64,000 nucleotides of DNA, taken from an uncultured Coriobacteriia bacterium. GTDB lineage: Bacteria > Actinomycetota > Coriobacteriia > Coriobacteriales > QAMH01. Location of the stretch: assembly GCA_948466335.1 (NCBI GenBank), contig CAOKAE010000001.1, positions 1-64,000 of the forward strand, read 5' to 3'. How positions within the stretch are numbered: the first letter of the stretch is position 1; every line of letters starts with the position of its first letter. Shown here piece after piece: positions 43,968 through 52,103 of this stretch. The translations under genes were made by a program, and so were the position numbers. The notes under the pieces were generated by a model that worked only from the letters and a program-made list of their open reading frames with translations, searched no databases and was not told where the DNA came from.

Positions 43968-44876
43968 CTACGGCTTGCAGCTGCCGCAGGGTTTGTAGCC
44001 TGCGGCGATGAGCTCGTCACGGGTCTGCGTGCTAGCTTGCTTGTTATGGGCGCTGATCGTCGGCACGGAATCGCAGGTGGGCAGATGAAAGCGCATGCTG
44101 CGCGTATTGAGGATGTAGCTCGCCTCGATGTCTTGGGCGGAGCTTGAGCTGCCCTGCGACGGCGCATCGCTCGAAAGCCAGTTGACACCCGTCGCATAAT
44201 CAATCTCGACGCCCTCTTGCTCATTGGGGATGAACACGTTGAAGCAAATCGCCTCGCCGCCGTCCTCGACGGAGAGAGCCTCCATCTGCACGCCGCGCGC
44301 CACCAGCTCGTGGCCCTCGAAGATGGGCGTGACCCGGTAGAGCACGTGATTGCCAGTCGTGTCGATGTAGCGGGCAACCTGGTTCTCGAACTGCGTCATG
44401 GCCAGGTTCATCTGCCGCGTGCCGGTTATGAGGTTGCGGTCGTTGAGATCCTCGGCCGCGAGACTGTAGGCGATGAGGTGGCAACGGTTGTAGAGCAGGC
44501 CGCCGTCGATGAAATCGTATTCGGCGCGCTGCCAGCCGCTGGGCTTGATGGAGCTGATCTGCTCGCGCTCCTTCGTGGGCATCGTGTCCTGCCCGATGCA
44601 AGCAAGCGCCGGGCCGCAGCGTCCGAGCCAATCGAGGTTGCTGTATTCCTCAAACGAGACGGTCGCATTCTCGTAGCCCGTGAAGTCCGGTGCACCGAGG
44701 TCTTGGGCGCACTCGGTAGAGAAATCGACGTTGGTGCTGTGGTCTTCAAGCGAGCACCCAGGAAGAGCTGAGAGCATGGCGACCGCAAACGCCAAGGCGA
44801 GGATACATGCGCGAAGAAGCGAGCGAAAAGAGGCGGCGCAACGGTTGCGTTTGGACTGTGAGGCTACGGTGTTCAT
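43968..44876 (-). CDS. Lipoprotein DNA/RNA non-specific endonuclease (DNA-entry nuclease type)
   Basis: 302 aa. Lipoprotein signal at about 20-42 (ILALAFAVAMLSALPGC). The nuclease core has YNRCHLIAYSLAAEDLNDRNLITGTRQMN shortened here, in which the His is the catalytic base and the Asn positions hold the metal, as in EndA/NucA-type enzymes; YNRCHL replaces the classic DRGH. The C-terminus (NTRSMRFHLPTCDSV, GYKPCGSCKP) is a small zinc-ribbon-like module common in this subfamily. It would degrade extracellular DNA or help its uptake or recycling. No com genes are nearby. Confidence 0.88.
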   Translation of the reverse strand: MNTVASQSKRNRCAASFRSLLRACILALAFAVAMLSALPGCSLEDHSTNVDFSTECAQDLGAPDFTGYENATVSFEEYSNLDWLGRCGPALACIGQDTMPTKEREQISSIKPSGWQRAEYDFIDGGLLYNRCHLIAYSLAAEDLNDRNLITGTRQMNLAMTQFENQVARYIDTTGNHVLYRVTPIFEGHELVARGVQMEALSVEDGGEAICFNVFIPNEQEGVEIDYATGVNWLSSDAPSQGSSSSAQDIEASYILNTRSMRFHLPTCDSVPTISAHNKQASTQTRDELIAAGYKPCGSCKP

Positions 44877-44904
44877 GGGCTCACTGTATCACGCCGGTCA
44901 CTTT

Positions 44905-44935
44905 GTGTGACAAGGGGTCTGACCCCGTGGCACAC
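44905..44935. repeat. Family-B palindrome in the nuclease/DUF3810 divergent gap
   Basis: Outer arms GTGTGACA (44905-44912) and TGGCACAC (44928-44935) match at 7 of 8 positions; the inner core is GGGGTCTGACCCC. A TATGAT -10 box for the downstream gene begins five bases later (44940). Confidence 0.8.
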
Positions 44936-44951
44936 GCGGTATGATTGCCCC

Positions 44952-46097
44952 ATGCAAAACGAAGAGAGAACATCGCGGAAAGATGCGGCCAAGGCTGCCT
45001 GGCTCAAGGAACTGCGACGGCTGTGGTTGCTGGTGCCGGGCGTCATCGCGCTCGTGCTCACGATGCTCGCACGGGCGAATCCGGATACATGTGAACATCT
45101 CTTCAGTCGTAGCGTCTACCCGTGGGTTTCGAGCGTATGGGGCTACCTGCCGTCACTTGTAGGTTTCTCGGTGGCGCAATGGGTCGTCATCATCGCCGTC
45201 GTGTCGATTGCATGCATGCTCGTCTATTACATCGTGCGCATCATTAGGCGCGGCGGCGAGCGTCTGCATCACCTCTATCGCCTGGTCATGTCCGTGCTGG
45301 GCATCGTCTCCATCGCGTTTTTCCTCTACGCCATGCTCTGCGGCCTCAATTATTACCGCCACACGTTTGCGCAAAACGAGGGCTTTGACGTACGCGAGTC
45401 CACCACGCAGGAGCTGGTCGACCTGTGTAACGAGCTTGCCGTCGAGCTCAACACCACGCGCGCCGAGATTGGCGATGATATGCAGGCACATATCGACGAA
45501 CGTGGGGGCTTTGCGGGTTACGCCGCGCGCAGCGTCGATGAGATGAAGGCCCTCGCGGAGGAGTACCCCACGCTCCAGCGGCCGGTCTACTCGCGACCCA
45601 AGCCGGTGACGCTGTTCTCGCAGCTCATGTCCTATGGTGACATCACTGGCATGTACTTCGCGTTCACGGTGGAGAGCAACATCAACACGCTGCCGCCGTT
45701 CTTCACCATTCCCTCGACCATGGGGCACGAACTCGCCCATCAATGCGGGTACATGCGTGAGGATGAAGCGAACTTCATCGGCTATCTCGCATGCAAGCAA
45801 AGCGGCGACCCACTCATTCGGTACGGCGGTTACTATTGCGCGTATTCCTATGCGTTCTCGGCGCTCTATCAGGTTGACAAGGAGGCTGCCCGCACGGTTG
45901 ATGCGCAGCTTTCGAATGAGGTGTGTGCGGACTATGCGGCAAGCCGGGAGTTCTGGGCAGGCTACGAGGGACCATTCCGCGAGGTGGCCCAGGGCATGAA
46001 CGACGCGTATCTGAAGGCCAACGACCAGGCCGATGGCACGCGCAGTTACGGCCGCATGGTGGACTTGCTGCTGGCAGAGAGACGAGAGCATGTGTAA
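44952..46097 (+). CDS. DUF3810 membrane metalloprotease-like protein
   Basis: 381 aa from the ATG at 44952. There is no ribosome site, but TATGAT ends seven bases before it, so the mRNA may be leaderless; an in-frame GTG at 44907 lies inside the repeat. Three membrane helices at about 22-40, 60-90 and 105-125. Extracytoplasmic domain from about 130 to the end, with the zinc motif TMGHELAHQCGYMREDEANF (HExxH plus downstream Glu), typical of DUF3810. Substrate unknown. Its TAA stop is formed by the start of the 68-bp palindrome. Confidence 0.85.
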   Translation: MQNEERTSRKDAAKAAWLKELRRLWLLVPGVIALVLTMLARANPDTCEHLFSRSVYPWVSSVWGYLPSLVGFSVAQWVVIIAVVSIACMLVYYIVRIIRRGGERLHHLYRLVMSVLGIVSIAFFLYAMLCGLNYYRHTFAQNEGFDVRESTTQELVDLCNELAVELNTTRAEIGDDMQAHIDERGGFAGYAARSVDEMKALAEEYPTLQRPVYSRPKPVTLFSQLMSYGDITGMYFAFTVESNINTLPPFFTIPSTMGHELAHQCGYMREDEANFIGYLACKQSGDPLIRYGGYYCAYSYAFSALYQVDKEAARTVDAQLSNEVCADYAASREFWAGYEGPFREVAQGMNDAYLKANDQADGTRSYGRMVDLLLAERREHV

Positions 46098-46157
46098 AAG
46101 GGTCAGGGGCAATTACACATACGCGTATGTGTAATTGCCCCTGACCCTTTTACACAT
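46090..46157. repeat. Perfect 68-bp palindrome (double family-B unit) between convergent genes
   Basis: Two 34-base arms are exact reverse complements (ATGTGTAAAAGGGTC to CATACG, then CGTATG back out). Each arm is itself a TGTGTAA/TTACACA hairpin around GGGTCAGGGGC. The DUF3810 stop (46095-46097) lies inside it and the accDA stop (46157-46159) touches its end. It can act as a two-way terminator. Confidence 0.95.
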
Positions 46158-48490
46158 CAGTACCTCGCGAAGCGCTCCTGCCGCTGGGCGAGCAGTTCGT
46201 CGGGCGAGAGCTCGCTGAGCTCCTCGAGGGTTTCGTTCACGTAGGCGAAGACGACCTCAGCCGCCTGTTCGGGATTCTCGTGCGCCGCACCTTCGCCCTC
46301 GGGCAGCACCGCGTCCACGATACCCAGCTCGAAGACGTCATTGGCGCTCATTCCCATGACTTCCGCCGCCTCGGGCGCACGCGACCCATCCTTCCAGAGA
46401 ATCGACGCGAAGCCTTCGGGAGATAGCACCGAATACACCGCGTGCTGCTGCATGGCCACGCGGTTGGCGAGCGCGAGCGCAAGTGCGCCGCCGCTGCCGC
46501 CTTCGCCGAGCAGGACGCTCACGACCGGCACGTGCAGGCTCGCCATGAGCTCGAGGTTTTCGGCAATGGCGTTGCCCTGACCGCGTTCTTCGGCCTCCAT
46601 GCCGCAGAACGCGCCCTGCGTGTCGACCAAGCAGACGATGGGACGGCCGAACTTCTCGGCCTGGCGCATGAGGCGCGCCGTCTTGCGGTAGCCTTCCGGC
46701 TGCGGACAGCCGAAGTTGCGCTTGATGCGTTCGGGCAGCGTCGCGCCCTTCTCCTGCGCGATGATGGTGACGGGACGGCCATTGATGCGGCCCAGACCGG
46801 CGACGATGGCCTTGTCATCGGCAAACTCGCGATCGCCGTGCAACTCGAGGAACGACGGCGAGAGCACCTTGATGTAGGAGCTCGCCGTGGGACGGTGGGT
46901 GTTGCGGGCGATCTGCACGCTCGCCCAGGCGCTTCCGGGCGCGGGCTCGGCCACGCCATCGACTTGCTCGGCGCCACGTTTGGCGCGGAACGGGAGCTTC
47001 TGGTTCACCTTGTCGATACCGGCCTCGGCGCCCTTCCTGATGTTCTCGACGAAGGGAAGGCGGTCGATCTGGTCGCCAATCCACTTGCGCGCGGCATCGC
47101 CGACCTTCGCCTTGTCCTCGTCTTCGTATTGCTCGGCCTTGAACGAACCGAACAGGGCGTTATGGTCGTTACCGCGCCAGGGGCGGTGAAACGCCACGCC
47201 GGCGCGCAGCACGTCTCGCAGCTCCCCCCGCTCGACGATGGCGTCGATGAGGCCGTGGTCGAGGGCGAACTCCGCCGTCTGGAAGCCCTCGGGGAGGTCC
47301 TGCTTGATGGTGTCGCGGATGACGCGCTGTCCGGCAAAGCCGATGAGCGCGTTGGGCTCGGCCAAGATCATGTCGCCGAGCATGGCAAACGATGCCGTGA
47401 CGCCACCGGTGGTGGGGTCGGTGAGCACGGAGATGTAGAGCAGCCCCGCGCGGTCGTGACGCTCCACGGCGCAGGAGGTCTTGGCCATCTGCATGAGCGA
47501 GGCCAGGCCCTCTTGCATGCGGGCACCGCCCGACGCGCAGAAGATGATGACCGGCAGCCCCTCCTCGGTGGCGCGGTCGAACAGGCGGCTCACCTTCTCG
47601 CCGACAAGCGTCCCCATGGAACCCATGAGGAAGTCCGACTCCATGAAGCCGAAAGCCACGGGCAGGTCGCCGAGCATGCCGCGACCGGTGCGGACGGCCT
47701 CGTGCCTGCCGGTCCTCTCGCGATACGAGGCGATCTTCTCGGCATAACCGGGAAAGCCGAGCGGGTCGACGTCCTCGAGGTCGGTGTCCCACTCCTCGAA
47801 GGTTCCCTTGTCCACGATGAGCGCAATGCGCTCGTCGGATGTGAGGCGCGCGAGGGTGTCGCACGAGGGGCACGCGTAATCGTTATCGACGAATTCGGCG
47901 TTGTCGAAGGTGAGCTTGCACTTGTGGCAAGTACGCCACGTCGTGGGCTGGGCCGCATCGGCATCACCCGACGGCTGGCACTCGACCCAGTTCTCGAAGG
48001 TCGTATCGATGTCGAGCGTCTTGAACACGCGCAGGCCCGCATCGGCCGCACGTTGCAGAAAGCGGTTGTCCTCGGCAAGGGCGAGCGAGTCGGTGCCGAG
48101 CAAGATGCACTGCACCTGGGCATCATCGGCCGCCTTGAGGACGGCGTAGGCGTTGGTGAACAGCTTGCGCGTGGGCTTGTTGCCCAGCTCGACGGTCGTG
48201 TAGGCGAAGCGCGGGTTGCTATCGAGTCGCCAATCGCCCGTGAGCGGCATGACGCTCGCGATGCCCGCGCCGTTGATGGCGTTGTGGGCTTGCTTGGCGG
48301 GCTTGCCCTGAACCATGACCAGGGCCGATGGGCCCGTCACGGAGAGGCTGTCGTCCTCGTCCGCGGGAACCGAGAGGTGGATCAGCCCCTTGTCGTGCAT
48401 GTCCGAGGCAATCTCGAGGGCGATGCGGTCGAGGCGATAGACGACGTCGACGCCCTGGTTGTTTACGGTCTTGCTCGCTTGTTCTTCCAC
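46157..48490 (-). CDS. accD: Fused acetyl-CoA carboxylase carboxyltransferase (AccD-AccA) with extra N-terminal domain
   Basis: 777 aa. Residues 1-180 are an unrecognised extra domain (VYRLDRIALEIASDMHDKGL, VELGNKPTRKLFTNAYAVLK). Residues about 186-210 are the AccD zinc ribbon (CHKC, CPSC), and 210-480 the AccD crotonase fold (CASGGARMQEGLASLMQMAK). Residues about 530-777 are the AccA half (SYIKVLSPSFLELHGDREFADD, LGEGGSGGALALALANRVAM, VYSVLSPEGFASILW). It moves CO2 from carboxybiotin to acetyl-CoA. accB and accC are not in this window. Last gene of the fab cluster, 24 bases after fabZ. Confidence 0.95.
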   Translation of the reverse strand: MEEQASKTVNNQGVDVVYRLDRIALEIASDMHDKGLIHLSVPADEDDSLSVTGPSALVMVQGKPAKQAHNAINGAGIASVMPLTGDWRLDSNPRFAYTTVELGNKPTRKLFTNAYAVLKAADDAQVQCILLGTDSLALAEDNRFLQRAADAGLRVFKTLDIDTTFENWVECQPSGDADAAQPTTWRTCHKCKLTFDNAEFVDNDYACPSCDTLARLTSDERIALIVDKGTFEEWDTDLEDVDPLGFPGYAEKIASYRERTGRHEAVRTGRGMLGDLPVAFGFMESDFLMGSMGTLVGEKVSRLFDRATEEGLPVIIFCASGGARMQEGLASLMQMAKTSCAVERHDRAGLLYISVLTDPTTGGVTASFAMLGDMILAEPNALIGFAGQRVIRDTIKQDLPEGFQTAEFALDHGLIDAIVERGELRDVLRAGVAFHRPWRGNDHNALFGSFKAEQYEDEDKAKVGDAARKWIGDQIDRLPFVENIRKGAEAGIDKVNQKLPFRAKRGAEQVDGVAEPAPGSAWASVQIARNTHRPTASSYIKVLSPSFLELHGDREFADDKAIVAGLGRINGRPVTIIAQEKGATLPERIKRNFGCPQPEGYRKTARLMRQAEKFGRPIVCLVDTQGAFCGMEAEERGQGNAIAENLELMASLHVPVVSVLLGEGGSGGALALALANRVAMQQHAVYSVLSPEGFASILWKDGSRAPEAAEVMGMSANDVFELGIVDAVLPEGEGAAHENPEQAAEVVFAYVNETLEELSELSPDELLAQRQERFARY

Positions 48491-48514
48491 GTCAACACTC
48501 CGTTAGCAGCTTTG

Positions 48515-48970
48515 CTATGCGACCTGTTCGGCGGTAGCAAGCACGTATTTCTGGGTTGCGGTCGCACATACGGTGTCGCCGACCGAGGCCTTGACCTCGG
48601 CAACGCACAGGCGGCGCGACGACTTCACGATGGTCGCCTCGAGCGTCACGACATCGCCGGGACGCACCTGGTTGCGGAACTTCGCGTTGTCGATGCCCGC
48701 GAAGAAGCCGAGCGCTCCTTCGGCATCGCGCGCGACCAGGATGGAGAACGAGGCCGCCTGGGCCAGCGCCTCCATGATGATGACGCCCGGCAGCACGGGA
48801 TAATCGGGAAAATGGCCCTCGAAGAGCGGCAGGTTGGGCGATACGTCGAGTTCCGCCTTGACGGAAACGCCCGGCTCGCACTCGAGCACGCGGCTCACCC
48901 ATACGAAGGGGTCACGATGGGGCAGCACGGACTCGATGACGTCACGTCCCGCGGGATAGCTGATTTCCAT
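48515..48970 (-). CDS. fabZ: 3-hydroxyacyl-ACP dehydratase
   Basis: 151 aa from the ATG at 48970 (AAGGAAGAG upstream). Hot-dog fold with the catalytic His and Glu in LPHRDPFVWVSRV, FEGHFPDYPVLPGVIIMEALAQ and GIDNAKFRNQVRPGD. It dehydrates hydroxyacyl-ACP in each elongation cycle. A family-A repeat lies directly upstream of its ribosome site. Confidence 0.96.
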   Translation of the reverse strand: MEISYPAGRDVIESVLPHRDPFVWVSRVLECEPGVSVKAELDVSPNLPLFEGHFPDYPVLPGVIIMEALAQAASFSILVARDAEGALGFFAGIDNAKFRNQVRPGDVVTLEATIVKSSRRLCVAEVKASVGDTVCATATQKYVLATAEQVA

Positions 48971-48985
48971 GACTCTTCCTTTCAA

Positions 48986-49094
48986 AATGAGACAGATTCG
49001 TCTGTCATCTTTGTCTCATTAGTTACTGGGTCCTGTGGAAAATGAGACAAATGTGTCCGACCAATTTGTCTCATTCGTAGTGTCTCATTCGTAG
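48986..49094. repeat. Composite two-hairpin repeat, family A, copy 3, inside the fab operon
   Basis: Hairpin 1: AATGAGACA (48986-48994) with TGTCTCATT (49012-49020). Hairpin 2: AATGAGACAAA (49041-49051) with TTTGTCTCATT (49065-49075). Then TGTCTCATTCGTAG is repeated twice in tandem (49067-49080 and 49081-49094). The fabF TGA stop (49085-49087) is inside the second of these. Confidence 0.92.
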
Positions 49095-50371
49095 GGGCTG
49101 AAGGCGAGGGTTGCGTTGTGACCGCCGAAGCCGAGCGAGTTGGAGAGCGCGACCTTCTGCGGCGCGTTCTCGATGGGCTCGACGACGACGTTGACGGCGC
49201 ATTCAGGGTCGGCCTCGGCAAAGCCGGCCGTGGGCGGAACGCAGTCGCGGGCAACCGAGAGCGCGCAGACGATGGCCTCGACGGCACCGGCCGCACCCAG
49301 GGTGTGGCCCGTCGTGCCCTTGATGGAGGTCACCGGAATCTTCGCGGCAAGATCATCGTCATCGCACAGCGCGTAGAGCGCGATCGACTCGGTCTTGTCA
49401 TTGGCGGGCGTGCCTGTGCCATGGGCGTTGACGTGGCCGATGTCGGCGGGCGTGAAACCGCCCTCCTCGAGCGCCTGGCGCATGGAGCGCACGATGCCGG
49501 CACCCTCGGGATCGGGAGCCGTCATGTGGTAGGCGTCGCCGGTCGAACCGTAGCCAGTAATCTCGGCGATGGGCGTCGCGCCACGCTTGAGCGCATGTTC
49601 AAGTGATTCGATGACAAGCGCGCCAGCGCCCTCACCGGCGACGAAGCCCTTGCGGCGCACGTCGAAGGGAAGGGACGCCTGCGTGGGGTCCTCGGTCTTG
49701 GAGAGCGCACCGAGGTTGGTGAAGCCGGCGATGCAGATGGGCGACACCGACTCCTCGGAACCACCGACGAGCGCAGCGTCGGCATAGCCGTGGCGGATGG
49801 CGCGGACGGCCTCGCCGATGTTGTGCGCACCAGTCGCGCAGGCCGTGACCACGTTGATGCAGGCGCCATGGATGCCGTAGCGGATGGCGAGGTTGCCGGC
49901 GGCGATGTTGCCGATCATGGTGGGGACAAACAGCGGGCTCACGCGCTTGGGGCCCTTGTCGGAAAGCGTTTCGAAGCCCTTCTGCAGCTCGTCGATGCCA
50001 CCGATGCCCGTGCCGAAGGCGATGGCGACGCGCGTGGAGTCGACCTCGTCCATGTTCAGACCAGCCTGGGCCATGGCCTCGTCGGCCGCGACCATGGCGT
50101 ACTGGACGAAACGCTCGAAGCGGCGGGCCTCCTTCTTGGAGAGGCCGTGCTCGGTGGCGTCGAAGTCACGCACCTCGCCGGCGTTGTGCACCTCGTATTC
50201 GGAGGTGTCGAATCGCTCGATGGGCGCGATGCAGCAGCGCTTGCCCATGACCGCATCCCAGAGCGCATCTACGCCGACACCGGCCGGCGAGACGGCGCCC
50301 ATGCCCGTGATGACGACGCGTTGCGTGCCATCGGGACGGCGTAGGTTCATGTTCTCGTTTGTCGTGCTCAT
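49085..50371 (-). CDS. fabF: 3-oxoacyl-ACP synthase II
   Basis: 428 aa. Cys-His-His triad: the catalytic Cys in NVVTACATGAHNIGEA, with His in NAHGTGTPANDKTES and KGTTGHTLGAAGAVE. It extends acyl-ACP with malonyl-ACP. The start overlaps the fabG stop (ATGA), with GGAGG nine bases upstream. The last residues SPYE are followed by a TGA provided by the family-A repeat. Confidence 0.96.
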   Translation of the reverse strand: MSTTNENMNLRRPDGTQRVVITGMGAVSPAGVGVDALWDAVMGKRCCIAPIERFDTSEYEVHNAGEVRDFDATEHGLSKKEARRFERFVQYAMVAADEAMAQAGLNMDEVDSTRVAIAFGTGIGGIDELQKGFETLSDKGPKRVSPLFVPTMIGNIAAGNLAIRYGIHGACINVVTACATGAHNIGEAVRAIRHGYADAALVGGSEESVSPICIAGFTNLGALSKTEDPTQASLPFDVRRKGFVAGEGAGALVIESLEHALKRGATPIAEITGYGSTGDAYHMTAPDPEGAGIVRSMRQALEEGGFTPADIGHVNAHGTGTPANDKTESIALYALCDDDDLAAKIPVTSIKGTTGHTLGAAGAVEAIVCALSVARDCVPPTAGFAEADPECAVNVVVEPIENAPQKVALSNSLGFGGHNATLAFSPYE

Positions 50372-51129
50372 AGGGAAAGTCCTCCGTCGATGCTGATTAC
50401 CTGGCCGGTGATGTAGGATGCCGCGGGGCTTGCCAGGAAGGCCACGAGGTCGGCCACGTCCGCGGCCTCGCCCAGGCGGCCAAGGCCGATCTGGGACGTG
50501 ATGGCTTCCTTCTGCTGGTCGTTCAGGGCGTCGGTCATGTCGGTCGCGATGAAACCGGGGGCAACGGCGTTGACCCTGATGCTGCGACGCGCGAGCTCCT
50601 TGGCAAGCGACTTGGTGAGGCCGATGACGCCGGCCTTGGAGGCCGCGTAGTTGGCCTGGCCCGCGTTGCCCGCAATGCCGACGATGCTGCTCATGTTGAC
50701 GATCGCGCCACTGCGCTGCTTCATCATGTACTTGGCCGCGGCCTTGCAGCAGTTGAAGGTGCCCTTGAGGTTCACGTCGATGACGGCGTCGAAGTCGTCC
50801 TCGCCCATGCGGGCGATGAGGCCGTCACGCGTGATGCCGGCGTTGTTGACCAGCACGTCGATAGAGCCGAGCTCGGCTACCGTCTCGTCCACGAGCGCCT
50901 TGGCGGCATCGGCATCAGCGACGTTTGCCACGACGACCAGCGTGCGCACGCCGTAATCGTTGGCGATTTGCTCGGCAGCCTGGGTGGTGCGCTCGAAGCT
51001 CGATTCGCTCGAGCAGTTGAGGCACACGTCATGGCCACTTGCGGCGAGCGCCTGCGCACAGGCAAGGCCTATGCCACGACCCGAGCCGGTGACGAGAGCG
51101 ACGGGAGCGCCCTGATCGGTGTTACTCAT
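50368..51129 (-). CDS. fabG: 3-oxoacyl-ACP reductase
   Basis: 253 aa short-chain dehydrogenase: VALVTGSGRGIGLACAQAL, VLVNNAGITRDGL, SSIVGIAGNAGQANYAASKAG with the Tyr-x3-Lys pair, and the C-terminal ITGQVISIDGG. It reduces 3-oxoacyl-ACP with NADPH. It overlaps fabD by eight bases and fabF by four. Confidence 0.96.
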   Translation of the reverse strand: MSNTDQGAPVALVTGSGRGIGLACAQALAASGHDVCLNCSSESSFERTTQAAEQIANDYGVRTLVVVANVADADAAKALVDETVAELGSIDVLVNNAGITRDGLIARMGEDDFDAVIDVNLKGTFNCCKAAAKYMMKQRSGAIVNMSSIVGIAGNAGQANYAASKAGVIGLTKSLAKELARRSIRVNAVAPGFIATDMTDALNDQQKEAITSQIGLGRLGEAADVADLVAFLASPAASYITGQVISIDGGLSL

Positions 51130-52090
51130 CGCTTTCCCTCCACGATTGTTCGAGCTCCTCGAAGCTCGGCCTATCTTGCACGCAGCCGCGCTTGACCTCC
51201 TTGTCGATGCGACGCACGAGGCCGCTCAGCACGCCGCCGAAGCCGACCTCGATGAAGGCGTCTGCGCCGGCTTGCCTGAGCGCCTCGACGCTTTGCTGGA
51301 AGCGCACCGGATGCGTGAGGTGGTCGACCAGATGCCGGCGCACGCTCGTCGCGTCGAGCGGCTTGGCATCGGTGTTGCAGATCACGGGAATGGACGGCTC
51401 CTTGAAGTCGACCGTCGCGAGGTATTCCGCGAAGGGCTCGCAAGCCGACTCCATGAGCGGGCTGTGAAACGCGCCCTGCGTGGCAAGACGGCTGAGCTTG
51501 CCGCCCTGTTCCTTCCATGCCTCCTCCGCGCGCTCGATGGCCTCGGCGCTACCGGCCACGACAATCTGGCCGGGGCAGTTGTAGTTCGCGGGCGCGAGCA
51601 CGTCGCCTTGGGCGCATTGCTCGCACAGCGCGACAACGCTTTCCTCGTCACCCTTGAGCATCGCGGTCATCGCGCCGGGATGGGAGCGAGCCGCCTCGTC
51701 CATGACGCGCGAACGCACCTCGATGAGGCGGAAGGCCTCCTCGTCGGTGAGCATGTCGGCGAGCGCGAGAGCGCTGATCTGGCCGAGCGAGAAGCCGAGC
51801 AGCGCGTCGGGCGTGATGCCACGGGCCATGAGGGCGCGGCCGATGCCGATGGAGAGCGCAGCGATGGCGACCTGCGCGTTGCGCGTCTCGTTGAGCTGCG
51901 CCTGTGCCTCGTCGCCTTCGCTGTTGACGAGCGCGGCGATGTCGCGGCCGAACACATCGGATGCGCATTCGAGCGAGGCCTTCACCTCGGGCACGCCAAA
52001 GAGCGAGACGCCCATACCGGGCTTCTGCGAGCCCTGGCCCGAGGCCATGAACACGGTCTTCACGGGACCGATTCCTTCGAGTTGATCCAT
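51122..52090 (-). CDS. fabD: Malonyl-CoA:ACP transacylase
   Basis: 322 aa from the ATG at 52090; upstream codons overlap fabK in another frame and are not used. Motifs: FMASGQGSQKPGMG, the nucleophile GFSLGQISALALADM (GFSLGQ, where GHSLGE is usual), and the catalytic His in LATQGAFHSPLMESA. It loads malonyl groups onto ACP. Confidence 0.95.
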   Translation of the reverse strand: MDQLEGIGPVKTVFMASGQGSQKPGMGVSLFGVPEVKASLECASDVFGRDIAALVNSEGDEAQAQLNETRNAQVAIAALSIGIGRALMARGITPDALLGFSLGQISALALADMLTDEEAFRLIEVRSRVMDEAARSHPGAMTAMLKGDEESVVALCEQCAQGDVLAPANYNCPGQIVVAGSAEAIERAEEAWKEQGGKLSRLATQGAFHSPLMESACEPFAEYLATVDFKEPSIPVICNTDAKPLDATSVRRHLVDHLTHPVRFQQSVEALRQAGADAFIEVGFGGVLSGLVRRIDKEVKRGCVQDRPSFEELEQSWRESDE

Positions 52091-52103
52091 GATGCTCGTC
52101 TTC

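Noticed and set aside
46442-49045. An 867-codon open frame on the + strand opposite accDA
   Set aside because: It has no recognisable domain and is the GC-driven shadow of accDA and fabZ. The same applies to long + strand frames opposite the surface genes (19-1494, 6209-7969), the zinc ATPase and rnr.
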